From the NCBI GenBank assembly GCA_910589415.1, contig OU342630.1, positions 15,595,867-15,659,866 on the forward strand: a stretch of DNA of 64,000 bases, in the 5' to 3' direction. How positions within the stretch are numbered: the stretch's first letter is position 1; every line of letters starts with the position of its first letter. Positions 23,392 to 34,332 of this stretch are shown piece after piece. Below the pieces are notes generated by a model. It was not told the DNA's origin, made no database searches, and was given only the letters and a program-made list of their open reading frames with translations. The position numbers were made by a program, and so were the translations under genes. Source of the DNA: Malachius bipustulatus. Its lineage: Eukaryota > Arthropoda > Insecta > Coleoptera > Melyridae.

Positions 23392-23850
23392 CCGGGTGGG
23401 CATCTAAGAATGAACAGCGGCCATATCTTGGGAAATATTGATCCCACAGTTTCAAAATGAAAATTTTCCAGACATAAGTGACTATGCGAAATGCAATGAA
23501 AATATTTTCAAGATGGTCGCACTTCCGGAAATACCGGAAGTTGACACCTACTTCGTTATTTTAAAGGGGACGCCCTTTATATTATTGTATTTTTAAATTG
23601 CCTGGCAAAATCGAATACAGGTGGTTTTCACAATTGGAATTTAGGTTGAGTAGTTTATGAGTTATAAACAAGTGAAAATCGCAATTTTCAATTTTCAAAG
23701 CATCTCACATTGAAAACGGCACATTGACATTTTTATACAGGGTGATGAAAATTAACAGATTTTTCATCACCCTGTAGAAAAATCTAAACTACATAATAGA
23801 ATACCTTGTAAAAAGTTAAGATAGGGACATGTAAGCCGTTTTTAAATATC
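23392..23850. mobile_element. foldback element copy D, right arm truncated
   Basis: It starts CCGGGTGGGCATCTAAG after a TA, like copy B. The left arm is complete except for a deletion of about 85 bp just before the centre. The centre is 23736-23776, and the right arm stops matching at about 23850. It is inserted directly against copy C. Confidence 0.8.
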
Positions 23851-24399
23851 TTTTTCGTAAATCGAGTATTAAATCGAGTAATAATCGAGTTTTCGTAAAT
23901 ATCTAGAAAACCGTCTAAGATTTGAGTACAGTTGTAATTACAAAAAAGATTCATTTTTCAATTCTGCATCGAGTGAAAAAAATATATACAGGGGGTTCAA
24001 TATGAAAAACGTGAGAAAAATTTGTTTGAAATTTATCATGGTTCGGCTATAATTTTGGAAACCCGGTGCAAAGTTTATAAAATAGGTTGTCAGTAACTTT
24101 CGACCGAGCTTTAGACCTTTCTCGACTCACATATCAAACCGTAAGCCAAAAACATAATATTACGTCCTTACATTTTTAAAATATTTTATTTCTAGTCCGT
24201 AAATGTTTTGTTTTTCCATTTTTAATTTATTTCCAATGCCGGAAATAAGGAAATACATTTTTGGGAATGGATAAAGTTCATAAGGGTGAACTGAAATATG
24301 CTAAAACTCTAGGGTGTCTGACTTTCATATCGTCACACTAATTTGTGCCACAATAAGATTTTCCCGAGATAGACTCTCACAAAAATAGTATAGACTAAA
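23851..24399. other. non-coding stretch
   Basis: It begins with three closely spaced AATCGAGT units (23866-23895). An isolated transposon-end motif ATACAGGGGGTTC occurs at 23987. No gene recognised. Confidence 0.45.
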
Positions 24400-24640
24400 A
24401 GGTCCGGTTCCACAAACGTTAATTACAGATCTGCCAGATAATTACTGATTTTAAAATGCCCTGTATTATCAAATTGTTGGTCCGATATTGCTGGAAATAA
24501 ATTCTACCCCCTTTTAGAAGAGTTAATTGCTGATAAAAACTAAAAGATCATTCAAAATATTCACCCTATTTTCAAAATTTGCCTTTTAAAATCGATAATT
24601 ATCTGACAAATCTTTAATTAACGTTTGTGCAACTGGTCCA
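24400..24640. mobile_element. MITE with GGTTGCACAAACGT inverted repeats, copy 2
   Basis: CCGGTTCCACAAACGTTAATTA at the left is mirrored by TTAATTAACGTTTGTGCAAC at the right. Same family as 17853-18013 but longer and more diverged. Non-coding. Confidence 0.75.
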
Positions 24641-25233
24641 AATGTACGAAATTTCTAACCTCATTGTTTTAGTATAGAAGCTATAGCCGACGCGCGCTTA
24701 ACTAACAACCCTGCACAGACTTGGAAAATAGGATACCTAACAATTATTATTATAAATATTTATTAAACAATTCGCCGTTTTTAGCATTATACTCGTAAAT
24801 TTTATAAACAGATTGTAATTCAACTTAATGGGATTTAATTATCTTCATCTTGGTTTAATTTTCTGCAATGCCGCACTAGGAGTGAAAAAGAACAAATGGG
24901 AATTAACTGTGGCTTGTCTGAAACAGTTCCCTAATATGTTTATGCTCCAGGAAGACTGCGGGGAAACTTGACTCAATTATTCTTTGTGCAACTTCGGTTT
25001 TCATAAATTATCAGAGTCGAATAACGTCGGCCATATGGGATATGTTACTGTCTCTCGAGCACAAAATTCCCTCCTTTTTAAGCAGACCAAAAAGCCGTTT
25101 TGTGGTTAAATATTAGAAAGTGGTTTGCTTTCTTTAAAAACATATAGTGCCAAATGTGCTTTGAAATGATGCTACGAGTTGCCACATTTAAATCAAATTA
25201 CATGCAGAGGTCCGTAAGTATAATCCGATTGCA

Positions 25234-25596
25234 ATGACTATTTCTCAAAACGCAATTTACTTGCAGTATAAATTAAGCAGGCACTTAGTATCTACCTATT
25301 TTTACACCAAACCAGTGTTAAAGAAGCAAGTAAATTGTATACAGTCTGGCACTATCTATAAGGCCGATCGCATACTTATACGACATTTTGTTTTGGACGT
25401 CTCGAAGACAAGTTGCTCCATTTACAACAAAACGATTACAATTAAGATTCACATACCAAGCAGACACCCTGCAGATATGAAGAGACTTGTCGCCCAGAAA
25501 TGTTTCAGGACACTGAAACATTTTTCTCTCAAGCGACATTTTGATGGCTACAAAGAAAAGATCGTACATAGGTATATGCAGGGTGTTAAAAAATAA
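25234..25596 (+). other. unassigned 120-codon open frame
   Basis: Open on the plus strand, with an overlapping 111-codon minus-strand frame (25318-25653). The predicted peptide is basic, with no recognisable domain, and its composition is only mildly different from the surroundings. An 11-bp hairpin (AAATGTTTCAG/CTGAAACATTT) sits at 25499-25524. Two-strand openness argues for chance or a decayed repeat. I do not claim a gene. Confidence 0.15.
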
Positions 25597-25600
25597 GTAT

Positions 25601-26163
25601 ACAGGCTGATCAATAACTCGCGCACTCCGAATACAGGGCGATATGAAGCCCATTAAAATTAAGGATATTCTGCAAAAAAAAAAAAAAATGAATCCAACGC
25701 TTGGTTTTCAAGTTACAGAGTTTCCCTCATCCGAGTTTAAAGGCAATTTTTTCAATAATCGTGATGAAAATTAATGAAAAATTCAGGTTATTGCATGTCT
25801 GGAACGGATACCATATAATTCATCAATTTTTTTTCCACAAAACCTCTTTACAGAGGAATTGAGAATGCTGGAAATTGATACCATACGTAAATCTGAACTA
25901 AATTTGACGTTTGGCAACCGCCTAAACTCAACTTAGAATATAAAATATTCAAATGCCTTCGTTGCTATGAAAATAAAAATAATAACAATACCATCTAACC
26001 CGAACTTATTCACATGTTCAGTGCAGTGTTGCCACCTTTTTTGAAGCGATCATATCTTTGGAAAAAAAGAACTTACAACACTGCAGTAAGAAAATTTACC
26101 ACTCTTAAAAAGTGAAGTTTACCGCAGCATGCTCTGAGTGCGGGAGTTACTGATCACCTTGTA
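25601..26163. mobile_element. inverted-repeat element with CAGGCTGATCA ends
   Basis: ACAGGCTGATCAATAACTCG at the left is mirrored by AGTTACTGATCACCTTGTAG at the right; the rest of the interior is not obviously palindromic. About 560 bp with no coding remnant. The interior sequence near 26019 recurs as a fragment at 20103. Confidence 0.6.
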
Positions 26164-26459
26164 GAATATTTGGAAAGGGTACAGTATGGACGAACAGAAG
26201 TCAAAAAGCCTTAATACAAATTGGTCCGCAAATTGACGATTTCGAAGATACAAGTCAACAATCCTGCCGAGCAAAAAAAAAATATGGGGGTGTAATTTGA
26301 AAAAAAAAGTAGGGGATGATTACTTAGGGGTGGAAAAGCGCAAAGGGGCATTGAGGGTGCAGCTGCAAAGCCTTAGGCGTATGGTTGAAATTTCCCGAAT
26401 TTCATTTGTTTATTTTTTTTTTTAATAATGCGGATATCCCTTGATAAAGAAATCTTGGG

Positions 26460-26640
26460 AGACCCTGTATAAAAGATGTCCCCTTTAAAATAACAAACTA
26501 GGTATCAACTTCCGATATTTCTAGAAATGCGGCCATCTTGAAAGTATCTTCATTGAATTTATCGTGGTCACTTATGGCTGTAAAATTTTTTATTGGAGGC
26601 TCTAGGACCAATAGTCCTGGAAATATGGCCACTCCGTACC
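26460..26640. repeat. foldback-family right-arm fragment
   Basis: It matches the outer right module of the palindromic family (ATGTCCCCTTTAAAATAAC, then AACTTCCGATATTTCTAG-AA and CGGCCATCTTGAAA) without a left arm. It is probably a truncated copy. Confidence 0.65.
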
Positions 26641-27526
26641 CCTAACTGATTTAACACAATAAGCCCATGAGGCTGAGTTGCTCCCGGCGATCCTGAATCA
26701 GACGACCCTTAACTGATTATCATGTAATATGTTCGTTTGAAATTATAAATTGTAAGTTTTTGATCGACATGTTGTTTATTTTATTATATTACATATCATT
26801 GGTACATATTTTTGGATTGCGATTGAAAAAAGGAGTTATTCCGAAAATATACCAATTTTTCATCCCCCTTGTTCTTAATTAATCACCTGTAGGTCATTAA
26901 ATATTGCAAATACGAAAAAATGTCACATGGGTATGCAAATTTGTGGAGAATGTTTTTCTGAATAAAGTAAGTAATGGCACTTTTTCGGTAAAATGCGAAT
27001 TAACGTCGTAAAGTGCAAAAAACCCATTCATCCCTTAAAACCAATATGGCGGCTTATTCACAAGGGGTAGGAGGTCGCATTTTTGGATTTAGACTCTCCA
27101 TTGACCACCCAACCCCCACACAAAAAAATTGTTTTTTCCGCATGAATTGCACAATTAAATCCTACTTTGACTGGACTAATAATATGCTGTCTAAATAGTT
27201 TAAAATTTTCGATTTGTAATTCTAATGTCTCGATAATTTAATATCACGTTGTTAATGATATTATAAGTAAGTATTCTTTGTCGAGTTCATTGCTGAATTT
27301 AATTCAACCATTTCTTATCGTTCTGTGGAAATCAATCATATTAAAAATTATGACTATGGATAAAGAAATCGATCACTTAATTGATCAGTCCTTTCAGCGA
27401 TTATCAGTGATAAGTTCTTTTCTTAACTCAAAACTGTAACCAACTGATTTGCAAGACTGCACTTCTTACCGCTTGCACAAGAGCACATCAATTATTATAC
27501 CCACCATTTCGTTCCATTTGTCGTGC
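26641..27526. other. non-coding stretch
   Basis: No gene recognised. Intronic if the minus-strand ratchet site at 27534 is used. Confidence 0.4.
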
Positions 27527-27563
27527 CACTTACCTGCAATAAAAAAGAACACAATTAGCAACG
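27526..27563 (-). promoter_or_regulatory. candidate recursive splice site (zero-length exon)
   Basis: On the minus strand GCTAATTGTGTTCTTTTTTA is followed by TTGCAG|GTAAGTGG, with the junction between 27534 and 27533. CTAAT branch-like motif, long pyrimidine tract, CAG and an optimal donor abut directly. The 13539 site shares GCTAATTGT and GTAAGTGG with it. Confidence 0.5.
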
Positions 27564-27877
27564 TTTCGTTTCACACAATTTAATCTTTAATTATTAAAAG
27601 CTTCTAGAAATACCTAACTTAAACAAGTGCAAAATATTAGTGGAACTCAGGAACGTACTGGTGAGAAGTGTTAAGTTTATTTGTCCAAATTTAATTTCAT
27701 ACAGAGTGTCCCAATATTCCATGGACCAGCAGCAATATTCCATTCAGCAACCACAGATTACTGAGGTAAAAAAAGTCGTTCGGACCAAACTTATCTCTAT
27801 ACATAAATGCTTCGTTTGTCCGTTAGAGGGCTTCAGTTAATCAAGAAATCTAATTCAGGTGGTTTTCACCATTGGAA

Positions 27878-28162
27878 TGTAAGGACCATTCTTGAATAAA
27901 TAATAGACAAGGAGAAATAAAAATAATGAATCTCAACCAATGATAACAAAATTTATATTTTATACGATCCGTTCCCTTCAGGTGACCAGCTCAAACTGTT
28001 CGAGTGCGATTAAATCTTATCGCAGATAGCCGGTCATTCAAATGATTCACAATAATTCTTATAATTACAATTTTCAGTAATAAAATAAATCTATTCAAAC
28101 AAAACAAATGAAATATAGGTAAACTTAATTATTATTAGCGGCGATCGGGAAAATCGCCTACA
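27878..28162 (-). repeat. 3' LTR of the gypsy element
   Basis: 285 bp; in element orientation it starts TGTAGGCGATTTTCC and ends TTACA. It appears identical to the 5' LTR. An AATAAA-type signal could lie within the AT-rich part. Confidence 0.93.
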
Positions 28163-28384
28163 GTCGGCTGACCTGACTTTCTTCTCGCCCTCGAGAAGCG
28201 ACCCGCGTTATTTCTTCCATTGGCCTGGAATATAACAGAAATAAAAAAATTAGCATCTAGGTCTTCAGTTTCCCAGGTAGTCTTCAATTCAGATAATTCC
28301 GAATCGGAGACTCCATCACTAAAGAAAATAAATTCTCAGTTGGATTCACCGTTAGGCAGATCTGATTGAAAACTACCCATAACT

Positions 28385-28537
28385 ACTGAACTTTTCAGTC
28401 ATTGCCATTGTCAAGCTTTTCTGACTAGGGGCTACTCTAACGTTTCAATAACGATTCATTATCAGACTTTTCTGACTATAAGCTACCCATTTCATAACTG
28501 AACTTTTCAGTTAGATTCATTATCAGACTTTTCTGAC
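28385..28537 (-). repeat. short direct repeats around the pol stop codon
   Basis: ACTGAACTTTTCAG occurs at 28385-28398 and 28497-28510, and ATTCATTATCAGACTTTTCTGA at 28454 and 28514. The second set overlaps the stop codon (28507-28509). The CAGA...TCTG units form small hairpins in the element's 3' untranslated region; role unknown. Confidence 0.7.
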
Positions 28538-31500
28538 TGGGAGCTAACCACGACTCTGAACGGTTTCAGTTTGTCAGTCGGACAAATGCCCTTGTATGGT
28601 AGACGGGAACGTTCCGCACCTGGCATGTCCTCTACTACGTAACGATCGTTACTTAAAATCTTTGTGATCACAAAAGGCCCTTGATACTTTGGCTCGAGCT
28701 TCTTACTTTGTCCATCATTAGAACACTTTGTTCTCAGGACAAGGACCTGTTGGCCAACTTGATATCCTTTAGTTTTAGCACGTTTGCTATCAAAATTTGT
28801 TTTCTGAACTTGTTGATTCAACTCAGTATTTTGAGCAGCTTCTGTTCGAACTTCAGCTAAATCAACAACACTTTGTTCAGAAACCTCAGCAGTGAGGAAA
28901 GCATCATTTATTCCTCGTGGCTTATAACCCAGAAAAACCTCATAAGGGCTTTTCTTCGTTACAGAACTTACCGTAACATTCATACCCCACTGGACACGAC
29001 TTATTGATTCATCCCAGCGAACGTCATCTTCCGAGGAAGCCATGACGGCAGAAAGAATCACCCTATTCATTCGTTCAACTTGCCCATTAGCACGGGGGGT
29101 AGCAGTAGCACACAATACTCGCTTAATTCCTAAATCGTTGCAAAACTCAGTGAAAACCTTGCATGTAAATGCTGTCCCACGATCACAAATAATTCTTCTT
29201 GGCACTCCAAAGATATTAATTACGTTTTCGCTAAGAAATTTAATAACGGGGGCTACCTTTGCACTTACAACTGCTTTCATTAACGTGAATTTCGTAAATG
29301 CGTCTACAGCGACTATTAAATAACTATTATTCTTTTTACTTTTTACAAAAGGCCCTAAATGATCCAAGTGAAGCGTGTCCATTGGAATATCTTTCTTTTC
29401 GATGCAATTTAGCATACCAGGTTGTTTACCTGAAGGCTTCTTGTTATACATGCACCCTAAGCAAGCAGCTATATAGTTTTTTACATAGTTGCGCATGCGC
29501 GGAAACCAGTAATTTTCTCCTAGCGCCGCAAGTGTTTTATCGACTGAAAAGTGACCGATGCTATCATGATAGTACATCAACACACGTCTTCTAGAAGTTT
29601 TGGGTACAAGCCATTTTAACCCATGGGGTGTCTTGCGGTAAATTCGGTTATTTTTGAGGCAATAATCCTTAGACATTTCCTGCAGCTGCTTTTCGTCAGC
29701 TCCTCCTGACAAAATTAGATGAATGTTTTTACACTTTTCATCTGTCAGTTGAGCTGCAAGTACCCAGTCGTCTTCAGTCACATTTACATGGAGAATTTCA
29801 TCTGTTCTGCCAGTATCGTCCTCGATAGGACTTCGACTCAACGCATCAACATGACTCATTTTGCAACCTGGACGGTACTCTATGTTGAAATCAAATTCTT
29901 GAGTCGTTAACCACCAACGTGCTATGCGAGGGATCAAGTCTCTCTTTGTTAAGGTTGTCCTTAAGGCATTGCAATCCGTTACTACTTTGAAATGTTTCCC
30001 CAACAAATAAACTTTAAACTCTTGTAAAGAATTCACAACGGCTAATGTTTCGAGCTCAAACGAATGGTAGTTCTGTTCGTTTGGAGTTGTCGATTTACTA
30101 AAGTACTGCACTGGTTTTAAGGAGGAATCATCTTGCTTTTGCAGTAGAATTCCACCGATGCCAAATTTACTAGCATCAGTATGGACTTCGGTTTCAGCGA
30201 GGTGGTCATATATTGCTAATACCGGTCTGGTAGTTAATTTATTTTTCAGTTCTTCAAAAGCACAATTTTCTGAGATTTCCCATCTAAAGGGCGTATCTTT
30301 CTTGGTCAATGTTGTTAAAGGTTTTGCAATGGAAGCGAAATTTTTTATAAATTTTCGGAAATAACTAGCCAACCCTAGGAAGCGCCGAACCTCATGTATG
30401 TTGGTGGGTGGTGGAAAATCAGAAACTGCTTTGATTTTGTCTACGCCTGGCCTGATCCCATCTTTACTGATATCGTGACCTAGGTATGTTATTTGAGTAT
30501 CTAGGAAATGACACTTGTTCAGACGGAGAGTAACGTTGGCGTCACGGAAGATTTCCAGGATAACTTTTAGGCGTGTTAGTCCCTCATCAAAACTGGAAGA
30601 AGGTATTAGCACATCATCTAGATATGCAAGAGCCCATGTGAAACGAAGCGAACCCAGAAGAGTGTTTATGGTTCTCTGAAAAACGGCGGGGGCATTGACC
30701 AACCCAAAGGGCATTCTCAAATATTCGTAGTGTCCGTCAGGAGTAACAAAAGCTGTTTTTGGGACTGAAGTTTCATCAACGGGAATTTGGTGATACCCGG
30801 AAGCAAGATCCAAACTAGTGAAAAATTGACAACCTTTGAGCCTGTCTAGAAGATCATCGATCCGGGGTAAGGGATATTTGTCTTTTATGGTTTTATTATT
30901 CAAGGCCCTATAATCCACACACATACGTTCTTCTCCGTTTTTCTTTCGTACTAATAATATTGGACTGGAGTATGGTGAATCCGATTCCCTGATTATGTCG
31001 TTCTCCAACAAATCTTGGACTATTCCTTGGACCTTCTGACGTTGGGGATATGACAAACGATAGGGTCTGTACGTGATTGGCTCCTCGTCTCGGAGTTTTA
31101 TTGACATCGCGATAGAGTGGCAATTTCCAATTTCCGAGGTATTAGTTGCGAAACATGATCGGTAGTCATTTAGGAGCTTTAGCAGTTTTAATTTTTGTTC
31201 CTCGTTTAATATTGGATTTATTTGACTTTGAAGTTGGGACATTTCAAAAAATGGTAAATTATTTTGCTTAATCGTCAGACATTGTTCCTCGGAGTGAGAA
31301 ATAGGGACACAACCAAAACCTCGAGCAACAACGATACCTTTAGCGTATTCAACATTTTGATCAGAAATATTCATGACTGGTATTAAATTCCCTGATTTTA
31401 AATTTATAACGCAACGTGGAATTACATGGAAGTTATTCGGCAACTGTCGGTATTGCATATCAATAAAAAGATCTTCACACTGCTCGTCACAAGTTACTGA

Positions 31501-33009
31501 TATATGACCTATATGATTTGGGGGAATAACAGACTTTTCTGTTGCCCACAGAGTAAATTTTCTTGGTGGTAGTTCGGAAAACTCGTTAATGTTAATTAAA
31601 TCTTTATTGAAGAGACGAACCTGTCCTCCACGAACAATTACAACTACATTCTCGTGATTTATAAATGGTTGCCCTACAATAACTGAAACATTTTGATGCG
31701 CGTCCTGAACAACCAAAGCAGTTACTTGTGCTACAGCTAAGTCAACTTTCAGATTAAGTTCAACTTTCGAACTAACAGGTACACTCCCTCCACCAAAACC
31801 TTGTAACCTCATTTGAGTTGGAATTAATTGTAACTTTAACTTTAAAACATCAGATTCTCTAATTGTGACTGCGGTACTACCCGAGTCTACATAACCTCGA
31901 AAGGACATGTCATTTATGACGCAATCAATAAAATAACAATCATTCGCATTTTTATATGAATTATTAACAGTAGTAATATGAAGGCTCTGCTTACCGATAT
32001 TTTTAGTACCTTCAGGCTTCATTAGGCAGTTTCCAGCTTCATGACCTAAACGATGGCAGCGGATGCATGTCACCCTTGGCTTAGGACATTTCGAAAAAAT
32101 ATGTCCTCTTTCATGGCAATTGAAACATTTAATATTTTTACTATCGTGACGAGATTCAGATGGAATGTATTGTGACCTTTTACGTATAGCAAACCTTAAA
32201 TCGGTCTTAGGTACATGAGTTACCAGTTTGTCAGAACTTTTCTTGACATTCACTACTGAGCTTGGCACACCTGTATCTTTGACAGCAGAAAGGTACTCTT
32301 CGTAGAGCGATTCAGGTGTTTCATAACGTCCGGCTCTTGCTCCATTTTGCATTACTCGATCGTTGAGTCCGTCTATCAAACAAGAGACGCCTTTCTTTCC
32401 ATCAATTTCACAAAAACGCAGTAGGCCCATCTTTTCAAAATAATATGTTGTCATAGATTCGTTTGGCTGTTTGTGACGCTCAAGCATTTTTCGTAGCGCC
32501 GATGCGTAATCAATACTATCAGGAAACGTTTTCCTTATAAGTATTTTCCAATCTTCCCATGACTGCTTGTATACTTTCAAGCTATGATACCAACTTTTGG
32601 CCATTCCTGTTAACCGCGACTGCATATGGTAGATGGTTGTGATGTCGTTCCAACGGTTAATAGATTTTAACTGATCTATTTTGTCTAGCCACTGAGAAGC
32701 CGTTAGAGATGCGCTATCCGGCGAAAATTCTGGGATACAGTCGCTTCTCACCGATAACCTTATTTCACTGCTTGTAGTGAGTTCTTCATTTTTCTTGGTT
32801 AATTCTTGCACTTTCTTTTTCAATTCCTCAATTTCATGCTCGTTAGAAACACTCCGTGATGACGTGGAAGATCTAGTCGGCGTGCATGATCTTTCTGTCG
32901 TATAGCGTCCTCTCTTTCGATATCTCCTTGGAGAACTACTTCGTGATCTAGAGGAGCTTTCAGAAGAGCTACTACTAGAACTAGAATGTCGATTTGTTCT
33001 CTTTCCCAT
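28507..33009 (-). CDS. gypsy Gag-Pol polyprotein, 1500 residues
   Basis: One frame encodes everything needed for retrotransposition except env. Order: SR-rich basic N-terminus (1-55), short coiled coil (about 58-77), Gag, two CCHC zinc knuckles (C295-C308 and about 313-326) that bind RNA, aspartic protease with DSG at D375, reverse transcriptase with YLDD at 796-799, RNase H with HTDAS at 943-947, and integrase. The integrase has an HHCC zinc finger (H1148, H1153, C1183, C1186) and catalytic D1216, D1276, E1312 with 35 residues between the last two. A KLEPKYQGPF motif marks the C-terminal GPY/F-type domain. All catalytic residues I can locate are present and there is no internal stop. Gag and Pol share one frame without an obvious frameshift site, so their ratio must be set otherwise. 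The start is the first ATG after the 5' LTR region; a Kozak context was not used to decide. Confidence 0.95.
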   Translation of the reverse strand: MGKRTNRHSSSSSSSSESSSRSRSSSPRRYRKRGRYTTERSCTPTRSSTSSRSVSNEHEIEELKKKVQELTKKNEELTTSSEIRLSVRSDCIPEFSPDSASLTASQWLDKIDQLKSINRWNDITTIYHMQSRLTGMAKSWYHSLKVYKQSWEDWKILIRKTFPDSIDYASALRKMLERHKQPNESMTTYYFEKMGLLRFCEIDGKKGVSCLIDGLNDRVMQNGARAGRYETPESLYEEYLSAVKDTGVPSSVVNVKKSSDKLVTHVPKTDLRFAIRKRSQYIPSESRHDSKNIKCFNCHERGHIFSKCPKPRVTCIRCHRLGHEAGNCLMKPEGTKNIGKQSLHITTVNNSYKNANDCYFIDCVINDMSFRGYVDSGSTAVTIRESDVLKLKLQLIPTQMRLQGFGGGSVPVSSKVELNLKVDLAVAQVTALVVQDAHQNVSVIVGQPFINHENVVVIVRGGQVRLFNKDLININEFSELPPRKFTLWATEKSVIPPNHIGHISVTCDEQCEDLFIDMQYRQLPNNFHVIPRCVINLKSGNLIPVMNISDQNVEYAKGIVVARGFGCVPISHSEEQCLTIKQNNLPFFEMSQLQSQINPILNEEQKLKLLKLLNDYRSCFATNTSEIGNCHSIAMSIKLRDEEPITYRPYRLSYPQRQKVQGIVQDLLENDIIRESDSPYSSPILLVRKKNGEERMCVDYRALNNKTIKDKYPLPRIDDLLDRLKGCQFFTSLDLASGYHQIPVDETSVPKTAFVTPDGHYEYLRMPFGLVNAPAVFQRTINTLLGSLRFTWALAYLDDVLIPSSSFDEGLTRLKVILEIFRDANVTLRLNKCHFLDTQITYLGHDISKDGIRPGVDKIKAVSDFPPPTNIHEVRRFLGLASYFRKFIKNFASIAKPLTTLTKKDTPFRWEISENCAFEELKNKLTTRPVLAIYDHLAETEVHTDASKFGIGGILLQKQDDSSLKPVQYFSKSTTPNEQNYHSFELETLAVVNSLQEFKVYLLGKHFKVVTDCNALRTTLTKRDLIPRIARWWLTTQEFDFNIEYRPGCKMSHVDALSRSPIEDDTGRTDEILHVNVTEDDWVLAAQLTDEKCKNIHLILSGGADEKQLQEMSKDYCLKNNRIYRKTPHGLKWLVPKTSRRRVLMYYHDSIGHFSVDKTLAALGENYWFPRMRNYVKNYIAACLGCMYNKKPSGKQPGMLNCIEKKDIPMDTLHLDHLGPFVKSKKNNSYLIVAVDAFTKFTLMKAVVSAKVAPVIKFLSENVINIFGVPRRIICDRGTAFTCKVFTEFCNDLGIKRVLCATATPRANGQVERMNRVILSAVMASSEDDVRWDESISRVQWGMNVTVSSVTKKSPYEVFLGYKPRGINDAFLTAEVSEQSVVDLAEVRTEAAQNTELNQQVQKTNFDSKRAKTKGYQVGQQVLVLRTKCSNDGQSKKLEPKYQGPFVITKILSNDRYVVEDMPGAERSRLPYKGICPTDKLKPFRVVVSSQSEKSDNESN

Positions 33010-33158
33010 AATTTTCGTGAAATAACAGACTTTCTGTTATTAAATATTTAAGTATTTCTTTATGGAACAAAAACAACTTTTGCCTTTGTCCAAAAAAAAC
33101 TATTACAATTAACTATTTCAATTTAATAGCACGCGAATCACTAACCCCACACCTGAAC

Positions 33159-33443
33159 TGTAAGGACCATTCTTGAATAAATAATAGACAAGGAGAAATA
33201 AAAATAATGAATCTCAACCAATGATAACAAAATTTATATTTTATACGATCCGTTCCCTTCAGGTGACCAGCTCAAACTGTTCGAGTGCGATTAAATCTTA
33301 TCGCAGATAGCCGGTCATTCAAATGATTCACAATAATTCTTATAATTACAATTTTCAGTAATAAAATAAATCTATTCAAACAAAACAAATGAAATATAGG
33401 TAAACTTAATTATTATTAGCGGCGATCGGGAAAATCGCCTACA
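33159..33443 (-). repeat. 5' LTR of the gypsy element
   Basis: 285 bp, TG...CA, apparently identical to the 3' LTR. It would contain the promoter for the minus-strand genomic RNA. The first bases downstream (GTTCAGGTGTGGGG) should hold the primer-binding site, but I could not match them to a tRNA. Confidence 0.93.
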
Positions 33444-33590
33444 GGAATTTAGATTGAGCGGTTTATGAGTTATAAACAAGTGAAAATCGAAAATTTTCAA
33501 CTTCAAAACAGTGTAGAACTAGAACGGCTCAAGATATCTAAAAACGATTTACATGTTCCTATCCTAACTTTTCATGTTTTATCTTACTAT

Positions 33591-33861
33591 TGTCCGTATT
33601 CATCAAACTTCAAAATATAATCCTGGGGTTAAATTTTGAATTTTCTGACAGCTGATTGGTCTAATGCTCAATCCCTACGAACGCTACGAATTTTGAACCA
33701 ATGACATGTTCCAAAATATAACCCCTGGGGTTATATTTTGGAACGTGTCATTGGTTTAAACTTCGTAGCGTTCGTAGGCTTTGAGCATTAGACCAATCAT
33801 CTGTCAGGAAATTCAAAATATAACCCCAGAGTTATATTTTGAAGTTTGATGAATACGGACA
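33591..33861. mobile_element. palindromic MITE nested in foldback copy E
   Basis: Near-perfect 271-bp palindrome starting TGTCCGTATTCATCAAACTT and ending in its complement, centred on CCCCTGGGG. It is flanked by TAT at 33588-33590 and 33862-33864. The outer ends resemble the TTA-flanked MITE at 59919 (TGCCCGTATTCACAAACG), which suggests a PIF/Harbinger-like relative with 3-bp target duplications. A half-deleted copy occupies the identical site in foldback copy F. Confidence 0.8.
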
Positions 33862-34332
33862 TATGTGGAGTAAATTTTAATACAGGGTGATCAAAATTAT
33901 ACGGTTTTTCATCACCCTGTATTAAAATTTAAACCACATAGTAGGATACTATGTGAAAAGTTAAGATAGGGACATGTAAACCGTTTTTAGATATCTTGAG
34001 CCGTTTTAGTTCTATACTGCTTTGAAGTTGAAAATTTTCGATTTTCACTTGTTTATAACTCATAAACCGCTCAATCTAAATTCCAATGGTGAAAACCACC
34101 TGTATTCAATTTCTTCAGGCATTTAAAAAATATAATATTTTACTGGGTGTTCCCGTTAAAATAATGAAGTAAGTGTCAACTTCCGGTATTTCCGGAAGTG
34201 CGGCCATCTTGAAAATATTTTCATTGAATTTCTCGTGATCACTTATGTCTGGAAATTTTTTATTTTGAGGTTCTAGGCCCATTAGTTTCCGAGATATAGC
34301 CGGTGGCCAGCCTTAAGCAGACACCCTGTATA

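Larger units (their letters stand above)
27878..33443 (-). mobile_element. intact Ty3/gypsy LTR retrotransposon
   Basis: A 5566-bp element on the minus strand, bounded by two 285-bp LTRs that start TG and end CA, with a single uninterrupted gag-pol frame. The host sequence is duplicated as GGAA on both sides (before 27878 and from 33444); 4-bp duplications fit gypsy integrase. I could see no difference between the LTRs, so insertion should be recent and the element may be active. No env-like frame is present between pol and the 3' LTR. A purine-rich AGGGCGAGAAGAAAG lies 13 bases from the 3' LTR as possible polypurine tract. I could not match the sequence next to the 5' LTR to a tRNA 3' end. 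Confidence 0.95.
27842..34332. mobile_element. foldback element copy E, split by a gypsy insertion
   Basis: The left remnant 27842-27877 (AGGTGGTTTTCACCATTGGA) continues after the gypsy element at 33444 (GGAATTTAGATTGAGCGG), exactly as in the uninterrupted copy at 42210. The centre is 33881-33921, and the right arm ends in CACCCTG at about 34332. Its outer left arm is missing: upstream of 27842 a different palindrome end (ATACAGAGTGTCCC, 27703) is seen. It also carries the nested MITE at 33591-33861. Confidence 0.8.

Noticed and set aside
29042..29594. Plus-strand frames of 93 and 98 codons
   Set aside because: Antisense shadows of the gypsy pol gene.
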